This document shows positions 15,423 to 22,934 of a DNA stretch of 64,000 nucleotides, piece after piece. The stretch spans positions 36,749 through 100,748 of the forward strand of contig JANQJF010000019.1 of assembly GCA_028281765.1 (NCBI GenBank), written 5' to 3'. Source of the stretch: Planctomycetota bacterium. GTDB taxonomy: Bacteria; Planctomycetota; UBA1135; UBA2386. The notes beneath the pieces were generated by a model, which had not been told where the DNA came from, searched no databases, and was given only the letters and a program-made list of their open reading frames with translations. Position numbers and translations under genes: made by a program. Each line of letters starts with the position of its first letter. The first letter of the stretch is position 1.

Positions 15423-18400
15423 CTACCGGACCGTAAGTCGCAGCGGCTCCGCCCATCGCTGGGAGTCGGGCGTGTAGTAGAGATAGGCGCTCGACGCGGG
15501 GCCGGTCGTCGTGCCGGGGAGCGTGGCCACGCAGTCGACCGAGAACTCCTGCGTCGCGTTCGGCGCGAGAGCACGCCAGTAGAACGTCAGCGTGCGGCCG
15601 CGGACTTCCCAGAGATCGAACGAGCCGGCGTCGCGCAGGGCGTCGAGGACCGCGGTCGGAGCTCGCAAGCCCGCGGGGAGGCCCACGTTCGCGACCGACA
15701 TCGGCTGGCCGCGGTCGGTGCGATTCCGAACCGTGATGCGAACCGCGCTCGACTTACCCTCCTCGACCGAGCCCTCCGTGAGGGTGGTCTCGATCTCGAG
15801 CACGGCCTCCGGATCGTCCGCGGGCTGGTCGCTGTGATACGCGAGGTCGCACGCCCACGGGATCGGCGCGGCTGCACCGTCGAGTTCGACGACGAGGCTC
15901 AGCGTGTGGCGTCCCGGCGTGAGGTCCTCGGCCAGCTCGAAGCGGAGCGGGTTCGGATCCGCGGTTGAGAAGCTCGCGCGCGCGATTTCGCGATCGCCGG
16001 CGCGAACGACGAGCGTGCCCGAAGTCGGCGCGCTCCGGTTCTGCTGCGCGTTCGCGGTCAGCGCCTTGAGCGCCATGATCGTCGCCTGCGTCGCGCCGAA
16101 CGTGCCGCGCGCGGTCTGCTGCGACTGCAGGAACTGACACGCCTCGAAGATGCGGGCGCCGAACTCTTCGGCGTCCGCGAGCCACGCGAGCACCGCGAAC
16201 GCCGTCGTCTCGACGGCGAAGTCGCGCTCGCCGGACGCGGTGATGCTGGTCTCCTTGCCGAGCAAGCTACCGTCGTCACGCTGATTCTTCGCGAGTCGCT
16301 GCCGTGCCGCCGCAGCGGCGTCGGGTCGCGACGACTCGAGCGCGCACGCCGCGAGCGCAAGCTCGTACGCGTCGTCGGTCGTCGTGCTGCGGGTTGCGAG
16401 GCGCGCGAGCTCCGGCTCGAGCGTGGTCGAATCCTGGCCGGCGTAGATCAACGCGTAGGTGATGTACGCGTCGGTCACGGTTGCCGGTGCCGCGCCGAAC
16501 GCGTCGAGCGACTTGGGGTCGCGCAGGAAGCTCCCATCGCCCGAGCGCCGCGCCATGAGCCAGTCCCGCGTGCGCGTGACCATCTCGTCGTCGACGTCGA
16601 AGACCTGCGCCATGTCGCGGAACTCCATGAGTCCGTAGGCGGTCAGCGCTTCGTGACCGGGGTCCGAGCCGAACCATTCGTAGCCGCGCTTCGTGCACTC
16701 GTAGCCGGTGATCAGCTCGTAGCCCTTCGGCAGCAGTCGCTCGGCTTCCGCGACGACGGACGGGATGTTGTCGCCGGTCGCCTGCACGTAGGACAGGACG
16801 AGCGCGTTCGGGTAGTTCGAGCTCGAAGCCTGTTCGAAGCAGCCGTGCGGCTCCTGCAGGATTCCGTCGAGGCCCTGGCGAAGCGTCGATAGCGGCGACG
16901 GGAAGACCCGTAGCGTCAGCTTGGTCGATCCGTCGCTCGTGTCCTCCGGCACGACGACGACGAACTCGGACGCGTCGCTGCCGAGCATGCCGGCCCACGA
17001 GCGGCGGTGAGGGAAGCCGCGCGGGACCACGCGCAGCTCCCGGCGCACCTCGTCGCGGAACCGTCCGGCAGCGCCGAGAACGCGCAGGCTCGTCGGTCCG
17101 CCGGTCGGCGCCTCGATCGCGAGCGGCACGGTGACGCGACCGCGTCCGCCGTCGAGCTTCGCGCGCTGCATCGTGCTCTCGGTGCGTGCCGACCCCGACG
17201 CCGTGATCCTCAGCTCCGCTTCGTCGAAACGTGCGTCGGCGACGAGCCCGATCGGCAGGTCGATGGTATCGCCTGCGGTCAGCTCGACCGGCGTCGCGAC
17301 GTCCATGAAGAACGGCAGCTTGCTGTCGAACGCGATCGCGCCCTGGCCGACGCGCTGCGCGCCGTGTGCGCTGACGTGTGCGTCCCAGGTCGTGATGCGG
17401 TCGCTGAGGTCGAACCCGACCGTCGCTTCGCCTTTCTCGTCCGTGAAGAGGAGCGCGTTCCAGTAGACGGTCTCGGCGAAGTCGGTGCGCTCCGCGGTGC
17501 CGTGGTGGCGGTGCGCATACTCGCGGCCGGGCGCGGTACGGAGATACTCGAGCCGATAGGCGTCGTTCGCGAAGCGAGCGCGTTCGCGGAGCTCGGGCGC
17601 GAAGTCCTCGTCTGCTTCTTCTTCGACTTCCTCGTCGGCCTCCGGCTGCGCGAGAGGGTCGAGCTCCGGGGTCGCCTCGGGCACCGGTAGCAGCGCTTCG
17701 TCGAGTGGCTCGCCTTCGCCTTCGCCGCCGGTTCGAGGAACGACTTCCCAGTCGTCGAAGTCCGCGGCGTCCTCGGTTGGAGCCTCGGCATCGGCGAGGT
17801 TCGCCATGCCCGCGGCCATCTCGACGATGGTCTGTGGCATCGCGTCCTTCAGCGCGCTGGAGCGGAGCATCGACGGAAGGGACCAGGCGAACAGCGCGAC
17901 CATGACCGCGACGACGCATGCGTCGCCGCGCCAGTTGCGGGTGATGTCGAGGCGGCGTGCGCCCCAGGCGACACCGAACGCGAGGCCGTAGAGGATCAGT
18001 CCGAATACGGACAGCCATGCGGTCGCGACGAGATCGTCGTGGCTGCCGCGCGCATTGCGGCGCGCGGACGCGATGGCGCCCGGGTCGCGTTCGTTCTCGA
18101 TGAAGTCGATCTGCATGCCGACGCCGTCGAGCGAGCGCAGAGTGTCGAGGTCCATGCCGCGGCGCTCGCCGATTTCGTCCGGATCCGTGGCCCAGAGGAA
18201 GCGACGCCAGCCGAGCGTGCCGAGCAGCAGGTCGACGTGCTCCGGCTCGCCACCGGCCGACGGCAGGTAGTCGGCGAGGTCGTCCGGGATCGTGACGTCG
18301 CCGAGCAGGCTCGCGCGGTCGAGCAGGCCGACGCGCGGCTCTCCGTGCATCGACTGCACGCCGCGATCGGTCACCGAGATGCCGAGCGCGGCGGCGACCG

Positions 18401-20270
18401 GCTGGCCGGATTCGTCCCGGGCGCGGATGCGCAGGCGCTGACGACCACCCGGTTCGAGCTCGTCGTGATCCGGAGTGACCTCGAGTGCGATCTGCTGCGT
18501 CGCGACACGCTGCACGAGGCGCTCCGCGCGCGGCGCGAGTTCGTCGTCGAACACAGTTACGCGCAGCACGCCGAACACCGAGTCCGGAATCGGCAGCTCG
18601 ACGTCGATCGCGCCGTCGCCGGAAATGCGTTCGCTCGCGACGCACATGCCGCGGCAGAACGCCCCGACGCGCCACGTGCCGGCGCGCGACGCGTGGACGC
18701 GCAGTCGCAGCGGTTCGCCGGCGGCCGTCACGTCGTCGAGGGCGCGCAGCGCGACGCCGCGCGCTCGCACCTCGGGAAGCGCGACGGTGGCGCCCCGTGG
18801 CCCCTCGATCTGACAGGAGTAGCTCTCGTCTGCCCGTGGCGTCCACTCGACGCGCGCGCGTCCCTTGTGCCGCGTCTCGAACGCCACGACTTCCGCGCCC
18901 TTGCCGTCGAGGATGCGCCCCTTTGCGCTGACCGGCCGGCCGGCCGAGTCGGCGAGTTCGAGATAGACGCGTGCCGGGAGGCCGGAGACCAGGTCACCAC
19001 CCTCGGGATACGCGTGCACGGTGATCGATCCGGTCGGCACGACGAACGGCTCGACGCAGGTTTCGAGCGTGCCGCCGTCTTCGATACGCGCGAACATCCG
19101 CGCCTCGCCGTGTTCGACGTCATCGGGAACCTCGAAGGTGAACATCGCGCGACCGTTCGCGTCGAGCGTGCCCCATTCGTCCCAGACGTAGTCCCCATCG
19201 ATGACGAGTGTCACTTCGACGTCGGCGCCGGCCGCCGCGCCGCCCGCGAGTCGCTGCACATCGAGCTCGGCGATTCCGGAAGTGCCCGGCTCGTAGCTCT
19301 CCTTGTCGAGCACGAGCTGCTTGTCGAGTCGCGGCGCCTGGAAGCGGCGCACGACGAACTCGTGGTGCACCGCGGGGACGCGGTCGTCGGGTTCGTAGAA
19401 TTCGAGCGTGTAGTTGCCGCCCGCGAGATCCTCGGGGATCGACCACTCGGCCCAACCGACGCCGTGCGTCGTGTCCGTGAACGCGCCACGCGTCGCGAAC
19501 GTGCTGACCACGGCGTCCTGCGCGTCGCGCACGCGCATCGCGTACGAGTGCTCGGTCGCGATCGGCGTCAGCGTCAGTCGGTCGAGAACGACGCCGCGGA
19601 AGCGCGCGGTCTCGCCCGGCCGGTAGATCGGCTTGTCAGAGTCGAGGTGCACGAGCGGCGAAGCGTTCGCGGGGCGAAGTTCGACTTCGACGTCCTGATT
19701 CCCGAGCGGAGTCTCGGCCGTTACGAGGAGACGGCGCGCGCTCGGGAAGCTGCCGGGCGCGGTGATGGTGCCCGCGTTCGCGACGGCGCGATCCTTGACG
19801 AGCGGCGTGCCGTCCGCGTCGAGCACCGCATAGGTGAGCGGACAGTCGACGGCGTCGCCGTTCTGGTTCTCGGCCGTGACGTCGAACGCGAGGGGGAGTC
19901 CGTCGGGCGTCGCGGTGCGTGCTTCGACGACGATGTCGAGCGTGCCGTGTCGGAGGTCCTGGTAGCTCCACGAGATCCAGCCCCAGCGTCCGAGCATGAG
20001 CACGCATGCGGCGGCGGCGAGTCCGACCGGCAGCCACTTGAGGTGGCGGATCGGGCTGGGACGTGCCGGCTCTGCGCGCGGTTCGAACCGATCGGCGTCG
20101 ACGTGTGCGGCGCGCTCGAGGAACTCGGCCTGCGCGCACACTTCTTCGTAGATCGCCGCGAGCTCGGGCTCGTTGTCGAGCCGCTGCTGCAGCAGTTCCG
20201 GTTCGGGGTGGCATTCGAAGTAGAGCTCAAGCAGTTCGCGTTCGAGCGCTTCGCGTTGTTCGGCGTTCAT
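15423..20270 (-). CDS. Alpha-2-macroglobulin-family protein with cytoplasmic anti-sigma-like N-terminus
   Basis: 1615 residues. Residues 1-77 are a charged helical cytoplasmic part; TM1 spans about 80-99. The macroglobulin portion begins with the MG2-type motif SDKPIYRPGETARFRG (about 211-226). A hydrophobic pair (about 745-765 and 778-797) brackets a short basic loop, a topology that returns the chain to the periplasm. The thioester motif PHGCFEQ, C-x-E-Q with Cys and Gln intact, sits near residue 1141, followed by the helical thioester domain (AYGLMEFRDMAQ, TRTRDWLMARRSGDGSF). Bacterial members trap proteases covalently in the periplasm. Its start overlaps the ECF sigma stop by ATGA, so the cytoplasmic N-terminus is a candidate anti-sigma domain, though it has no HxxxCxxC zinc motif. 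Confidence 0.9.
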   Translation of the reverse strand: MNAEQREALERELLELYFECHPEPELLQQRLDNEPELAAIYEEVCAQAEFLERAAHVDADRFEPRAEPARPSPIRHLKWLPVGLAAAACVLMLGRWGWISWSYQDLRHGTLDIVVEARTATPDGLPLAFDVTAENQNGDAVDCPLTYAVLDADGTPLVKDRAVANAGTITAPGSFPSARRLLVTAETPLGNQDVEVELRPANASPLVHLDSDKPIYRPGETARFRGVVLDRLTLTPIATEHSYAMRVRDAQDAVVSTFATRGAFTDTTHGVGWAEWSIPEDLAGGNYTLEFYEPDDRVPAVHHEFVVRRFQAPRLDKQLVLDKESYEPGTSGIAELDVQRLAGGAAAGADVEVTLVIDGDYVWDEWGTLDANGRAMFTFEVPDDVEHGEARMFARIEDGGTLETCVEPFVVPTGSITVHAYPEGGDLVSGLPARVYLELADSAGRPVSAKGRILDGKGAEVVAFETRHKGRARVEWTPRADESYSCQIEGPRGATVALPEVRARGVALRALDDVTAAGEPLRLRVHASRAGTWRVGAFCRGMCVASERISGDGAIDVELPIPDSVFGVLRVTVFDDELAPRAERLVQRVATQQIALEVTPDHDELEPGGRQRLRIRARDESGQPVAAALGISVTDRGVQSMHGEPRVGLLDRASLLGDVTIPDDLADYLPSAGGEPEHVDLLLGTLGWRRFLWATDPDEIGERRGMDLDTLRSLDGVGMQIDFIENERDPGAIASARRNARGSHDDLVATAWLSVFGLILYGLAFGVAWGARRLDITRNWRGDACVVAVMVALFAWSLPSMLRSSALKDAMPQTIVEMAAGMANLADAEAPTEDAADFDDWEVVPRTGGEGEGEPLDEALLPVPEATPELDPLAQPEADEEVEEEADEDFAPELRERARFANDAYRLEYLRTAPGREYAHRHHGTAERTDFAETVYWNALLFTDEKGEATVGFDLSDRITTWDAHVSAHGAQRVGQGAIAFDSKLPFFMDVATPVELTAGDTIDLPIGLVADARFDEAELRITASGSARTESTMQRAKLDGGRGRVTVPLAIEAPTGGPTSLRVLGAAGRFRDEVRRELRVVPRGFPHRRSWAGMLGSDASEFVVVVPEDTSDGSTKLTLRVFPSPLSTLRQGLDGILQEPHGCFEQASSSNYPNALVLSYVQATGDNIPSVVAEAERLLPKGYELITGYECTKRGYEWFGSDPGHEALTAYGLMEFRDMAQVFDVDDEMVTRTRDWLMARRSGDGSFLRDPKSLDAFGAAPATVTDAYITYALIYAGQDSTTLEPELARLATRSTTTDDAYELALAACALESSRPDAAAAARQRLAKNQRDDGSLLGKETSITASGERDFAVETTAFAVLAWLADAEEFGARIFEACQFLQSQQTARGTFGATQATIMALKALTANAQQNRSAPTSGTLVVRAGDREIARASFSTADPNPLRFELAEDLTPGRHTLSLVVELDGAAAPIPWACDLAYHSDQPADDPEAVLEIETTLTEGSVEEGKSSAVRITVRNRTDRGQPMSVANVGLPAGLRAPTAVLDALRDAGSFDLWEVRGRTLTFYWRALAPNATQEFSVDCVATLPGTTTGPASSAYLYYTPDSQRWAEPLRLTVR

Positions 20271-20857
20271 CGTGTGTGCCTCCCCTGGCTACGTGGGTTC
20301 TGTGGTTGCTGCCTCATGGCAACGTCCGCAAACGCGCCGAGGTCGCGACGGAGTCGGGCGAGCGCCGCGCGCATCCGCGACTTCGCGGTGCCGACGGGGA
20401 TCGCGAGTGCCTCCGCGGTCGCTTCGAAAGTCATGCCTCCCGACACGCGCATCAGGAACACGTCCTTCTCCGCGTCGTCCAGCCGCGTGATCGCGTCGCG
20501 CGCGGCTTCGAGAGCCTCGGTCGTTTCGGCCTGCGCTGCAGGCGTTCGGTCTTTCGCTGCCAATTCCATCTCCGATACATCCTCGTGGCCGCGCTCACGT
20601 CGCCGGCTGAGCTGCCGACGGCGATCCCGCGCCGCGTTGATCGTGACGACGAAGACCCATGCCGCGGGATCCGCGGGCCGATGCCCCTTGCGCAGGGCGC
20701 GAAGCGCGTTCACGAACGCGTCCTGCAGGACTTCGGCGCCGTCATCGGGGGTTCCGAGGATGGCACGGACCGCACCCGCGAGGCCGGTTCGATGGTGGTC
20801 GAACAGGGTGGCGAGGTGGGGTTCGGTCAGTGGCTCGGATGGGTCCGATGCGGTCAT
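20267..20857 (-). CDS. ECF sigma factor paired with the macroglobulin
   Basis: 196 residues. Region 2 holds ILGTPDDGAEVLQDAFVNALRAL and AWVFVVTINAARDRRRQ; region 4 holds DVFLMRVSGGMTFEATAEALAIPVGTAKSRMRAALARLRRDL, a standard helix-turn-helix for the -35 element. It drives a small regulon as an RNA polymerase subunit, presumably including its own operon. The stop overlaps the macroglobulin start by four bases, so the pair is co-translated in the usual sigma/anti-sigma layout. A basic tail (QNPRSQGRHTR) follows region 4. The sub-family was not determined. Confidence 0.92.
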   Translation of the reverse strand: MTASDPSEPLTEPHLATLFDHHRTGLAGAVRAILGTPDDGAEVLQDAFVNALRALRKGHRPADPAAWVFVVTINAARDRRRQLSRRRERGHEDVSEMELAAKDRTPAAQAETTEALEAARDAITRLDDAEKDVFLMRVSGGMTFEATAEALAIPVGTAKSRMRAALARLRRDLGAFADVAMRQQPQNPRSQGRHTR

Positions 20858-20916
20858 GGATCGATCGGAGGGGGAGACGTGAGGGGTGGCGAGTTGGATT
20901 TCGTGTTTTCACAAAC

Positions 20917-20940
20917 TTGCCTAAGGGAGCGGAGCGCGCC
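20917..20940 (+). repeat. Single TGCCTAAG-GAGCG repeat unit
   Basis: TTGCCTAAGGGAGCGGAGCG matches the unit tandemly repeated at 63904-64000 and, inverted, at 21269-21350. Both this copy and the 63.9 kb block follow a short A/C-rich run (ACAAAC, AAACAC). Confidence 0.65.
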
Positions 20941-20980
20941 AATTCGTGGCTCCGAGGCCCCCTTCGAGCGCGGCATCCTT

Positions 20981-21002
20981 GTTCGGGAGTATGATCCCGA
21001 AC
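20981..21002. repeat. Inverted repeat, 8-bp stem
   Basis: GTTCGGGA, loop GTATGA, TCCCGAAC. Lies between two repeat clusters, 124 bases upstream of the sigma start. It could be an operator or a recombination site; no T-tract is next to it. Confidence 0.4.
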
Positions 21003-21268
21003 GCAACCACCGAAGACTCGGCTTCCGCGCCAGTCGGTGCCTGGTGGGGCGAGGGTCTGAATGAGCGAATGCAGCACGTTCTGGTTCACCTAGCCACGTG
21101 GCTGCTGCGGTAGCTCGCCCCCGGACCGCGCTCGCTTTCGCACTTGCATGCGCACGAGCACTCGCACGCGCCTTGGGCCGGGGGCCGCGTGTCGAGGCCG
21201 AGGGCCGAGCGCGGGGCGGAGGGAGAGGGCGCCCGCGAGCGCGAGCGACGCGGCATCGCGGCGCCCGG

Positions 21269-21350
21269 TTAGGCAGCGCTCGCTTCGCTCGCTCAGGCAG
21301 CGGTCGCGTTGCTCCCTTAGGCAGCTGCTCGCTGCGCTCGCTCAGGCAAG
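21269..21350 (-). repeat. Tandem TGCCTAAG-type repeats, three units plus a partial
   Basis: Read on the minus strand: TTGCCTGAGCGAGCGCAGCG, TGCCTAAGGGAGCAACGCG and TGCCTGAGCGAGCGAAGCG units, then a final TGCCTAA. Period is 24-26 bases. The fixed TGCCT(A/G)AG box is followed by a variable, purine-pyrimidine alternating core. It adjoins the M28 stop (21362), so it may be transcribed as a 3' tail. The same family occurs 42 kb away. Confidence 0.7.
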
Positions 21351-21361
21351 TATACGGCCGG

Positions 21362-22765
21362 CTACTTGCCGACCGCCACCTTCACTTCTTCCGTCTCCCC
21401 ACCCCGCCGCACCGACACCGCGACCTCTGTCCCCACCTTCACCTTCTTCAGCGCGTTCGCGACATCCTTCGAAAACCGTACCTGCTTGCTCGCGACCGCC
21501 AGGATCACATCCCCGACATCCAGCCCTGCCCTCGCTGCCGGCCCCTCCGCCAGGATCTCCCCGATCATCAGCTCGCCCTCGAGAGCGGTCGACGGCGCGA
21601 ACCCCAACCGCCCGCAACCCTTCTTGTCGATGCGCGCCTTCGCGTTCGCGCGGGCGGCTCCCGCCAGGTCCTGCGCGCGCGACGGCAGCTGCATCAGCCG
21701 GTTCATGCTCGCGGGCATTCCCGTGCCGTCCGCGCTCTGGAACTTGGGCTTCTCCTCCCGGTTCGCGACCTCGCGAATGAGATCGTACGCCGAGCGCAGG
21801 ATCCTCTCCTCGCCGCCGTAGTTGATGAACTCCGGGTGGTCGCTGACGCGGTGGTAGTCGACGTGCACGTTCGTGAAGAAGAACAGCACGGGTAGTCCCT
21901 TCTCGTAGAACGGCGTGTTGTCGCTCGGTGCCTTGCCACCGGGGCCGCGCTCGACGTTGAAACCCCTCTTGTCGAAGTGCGTCTCGATCAGGCCGTCCCA
22001 GAGCGGGCTCGTGCCGGCGCCGCCGACGAAGACGTAGTCGTCCTCCGAGCGGCCGATCATGTCGAAGTTGAACATCGCGACCGTGCGGTCGAGCGGGATC
22101 TGCGGGTTCTTGCAGTAGTGGTAGCTGCCGAGCAGGCCGAGTTCTTCGGCGGAGAACGCGATGAACAGGATGCTGCGCTTCGGCGGCGACTTGGCGAATG
22201 CCTCGGCGAGCTCCATGAGTCCCGCGGTGCCGCTCGCGTTGTCGTCGGCGCCGTTGTGGATCTTGTCCTTGAGCTTGCTGCGGCCTCGCTCGCGGCTGCC
22301 GAACTTGCCGACGCCGACGTGGTCGAAGTGGGCGCCGATCACGATCACTTCGTCGCGGAGCGGTTGGCCGGTGCCCTTGAGCAGGCCGAGGACGTTCTTC
22401 GTCGGCACGGTCTTGTAGCGGCGGCTTTCGGCATCGAACGGCTGGAACCAGCTCTTGCCCTTCTTCGCGACTTTCTCGAACTTGAGCTTCGCGAAGTGCT
22501 TCTGGATGTATGCGGCCGCCTTGTTGTTGCCCTTCGTGCCGGCGGCGCGTCCTTGGAGCTTGTCGCTCGCGAGGTAGCCGATGTGCTTCTTCAGGTCGGC
22601 GATCGTGATCGAGTCGCGGCCGGGATCGCTCGCGGGCTTCTGCGGCTTCTCGGTCGGCTGCGGATCCTGCGCTCGGGTCGCGGTCGGCGTCGCGACGACC
22701 GGAAGGGCTCCGAGCAGCGCGGCGAGCAGGATGTTGCACGTCGAGAATCTGGTGGTGCTCCGCAT
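21362..22765 (-). CDS. Secreted M28-family aminopeptidase with C-terminal PDZ domain
   Basis: 467 residues. A signal peptide ends near ATRAQ. The M28 zinc site is complete: GAHFDHVG (about 145), GADDNASGTAG (about 172), FSAEELGLLGS (about 205), NFDMIGR and HVDYH near residue 300. A PDZ domain fills the last 90 residues (LEGELMIGEILAEGPAARAGLDVGDVI), a common pairing that directs substrate or partner binding. Predicted role: metal-dependent aminopeptidase acting on peptides in the periplasm or outside. It is divergent from the 22935 secreted gene with 169 bases between starts; its 3' end adjoins the repeat block. Confidence 0.93.
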   Translation of the reverse strand: MRSTTRFSTCNILLAALLGALPVVATPTATRAQDPQPTEKPQKPASDPGRDSITIADLKKHIGYLASDKLQGRAAGTKGNNKAAAYIQKHFAKLKFEKVAKKGKSWFQPFDAESRRYKTVPTKNVLGLLKGTGQPLRDEVIVIGAHFDHVGVGKFGSRERGRSKLKDKIHNGADDNASGTAGLMELAEAFAKSPPKRSILFIAFSAEELGLLGSYHYCKNPQIPLDRTVAMFNFDMIGRSEDDYVFVGGAGTSPLWDGLIETHFDKRGFNVERGPGGKAPSDNTPFYEKGLPVLFFFTNVHVDYHRVSDHPEFINYGGEERILRSAYDLIREVANREEKPKFQSADGTGMPASMNRLMQLPSRAQDLAGAARANAKARIDKKGCGRLGFAPSTALEGELMIGEILAEGPAARAGLDVGDVILAVASKQVRFSKDVANALKKVKVGTEVAVSVRRGGETEEVKVAVGK

Positions 22766-22934
22766 CGGAGTATCGTGAGGCGGGGAGTGGTGCCGTCAAG
22801 GGGTGCGGGACGCGCGCACACGGAGAGTTGCGCGAACGTCGATCGAACGAATCTTCGATCCGTTGTCCCCCGTGAGTGTCGGCTCGTCTTTGCAAAGACT
22901 CAGAACCAATCTCTCCAACAAAGAAGGACACGAC

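Larger units (their letters stand above)
20858..21361. other. Gene-free 0.5 kb region with repeats and hairpins
   Basis: No convincing gene. The short ORFs are low-complexity or read through the repeats. Contents, listed separately: one TGCCTAAG unit at 20917, an 8-bp hairpin at 20981-21002 and a three-unit repeat block at 21269-21350. A 12-base palindrome AGCCACGTGGCT sits at 21092-21103. It separates the sigma gene (leftward) from the M28 peptidase 3' end. Confidence 0.7.

Noticed and set aside
18039-20882. 947-residue plus-strand ORF opposite the macroglobulin
   Set aside because: Antisense shadow; the minus strand carries the thioester motif, membrane helices and the sigma overlap.
20742-21089. 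115-residue minus-strand ORF ahead of the sigma gene
   Set aside because: Overlaps the sigma coding region in another frame and runs through a hairpin and repeat; no family trait.
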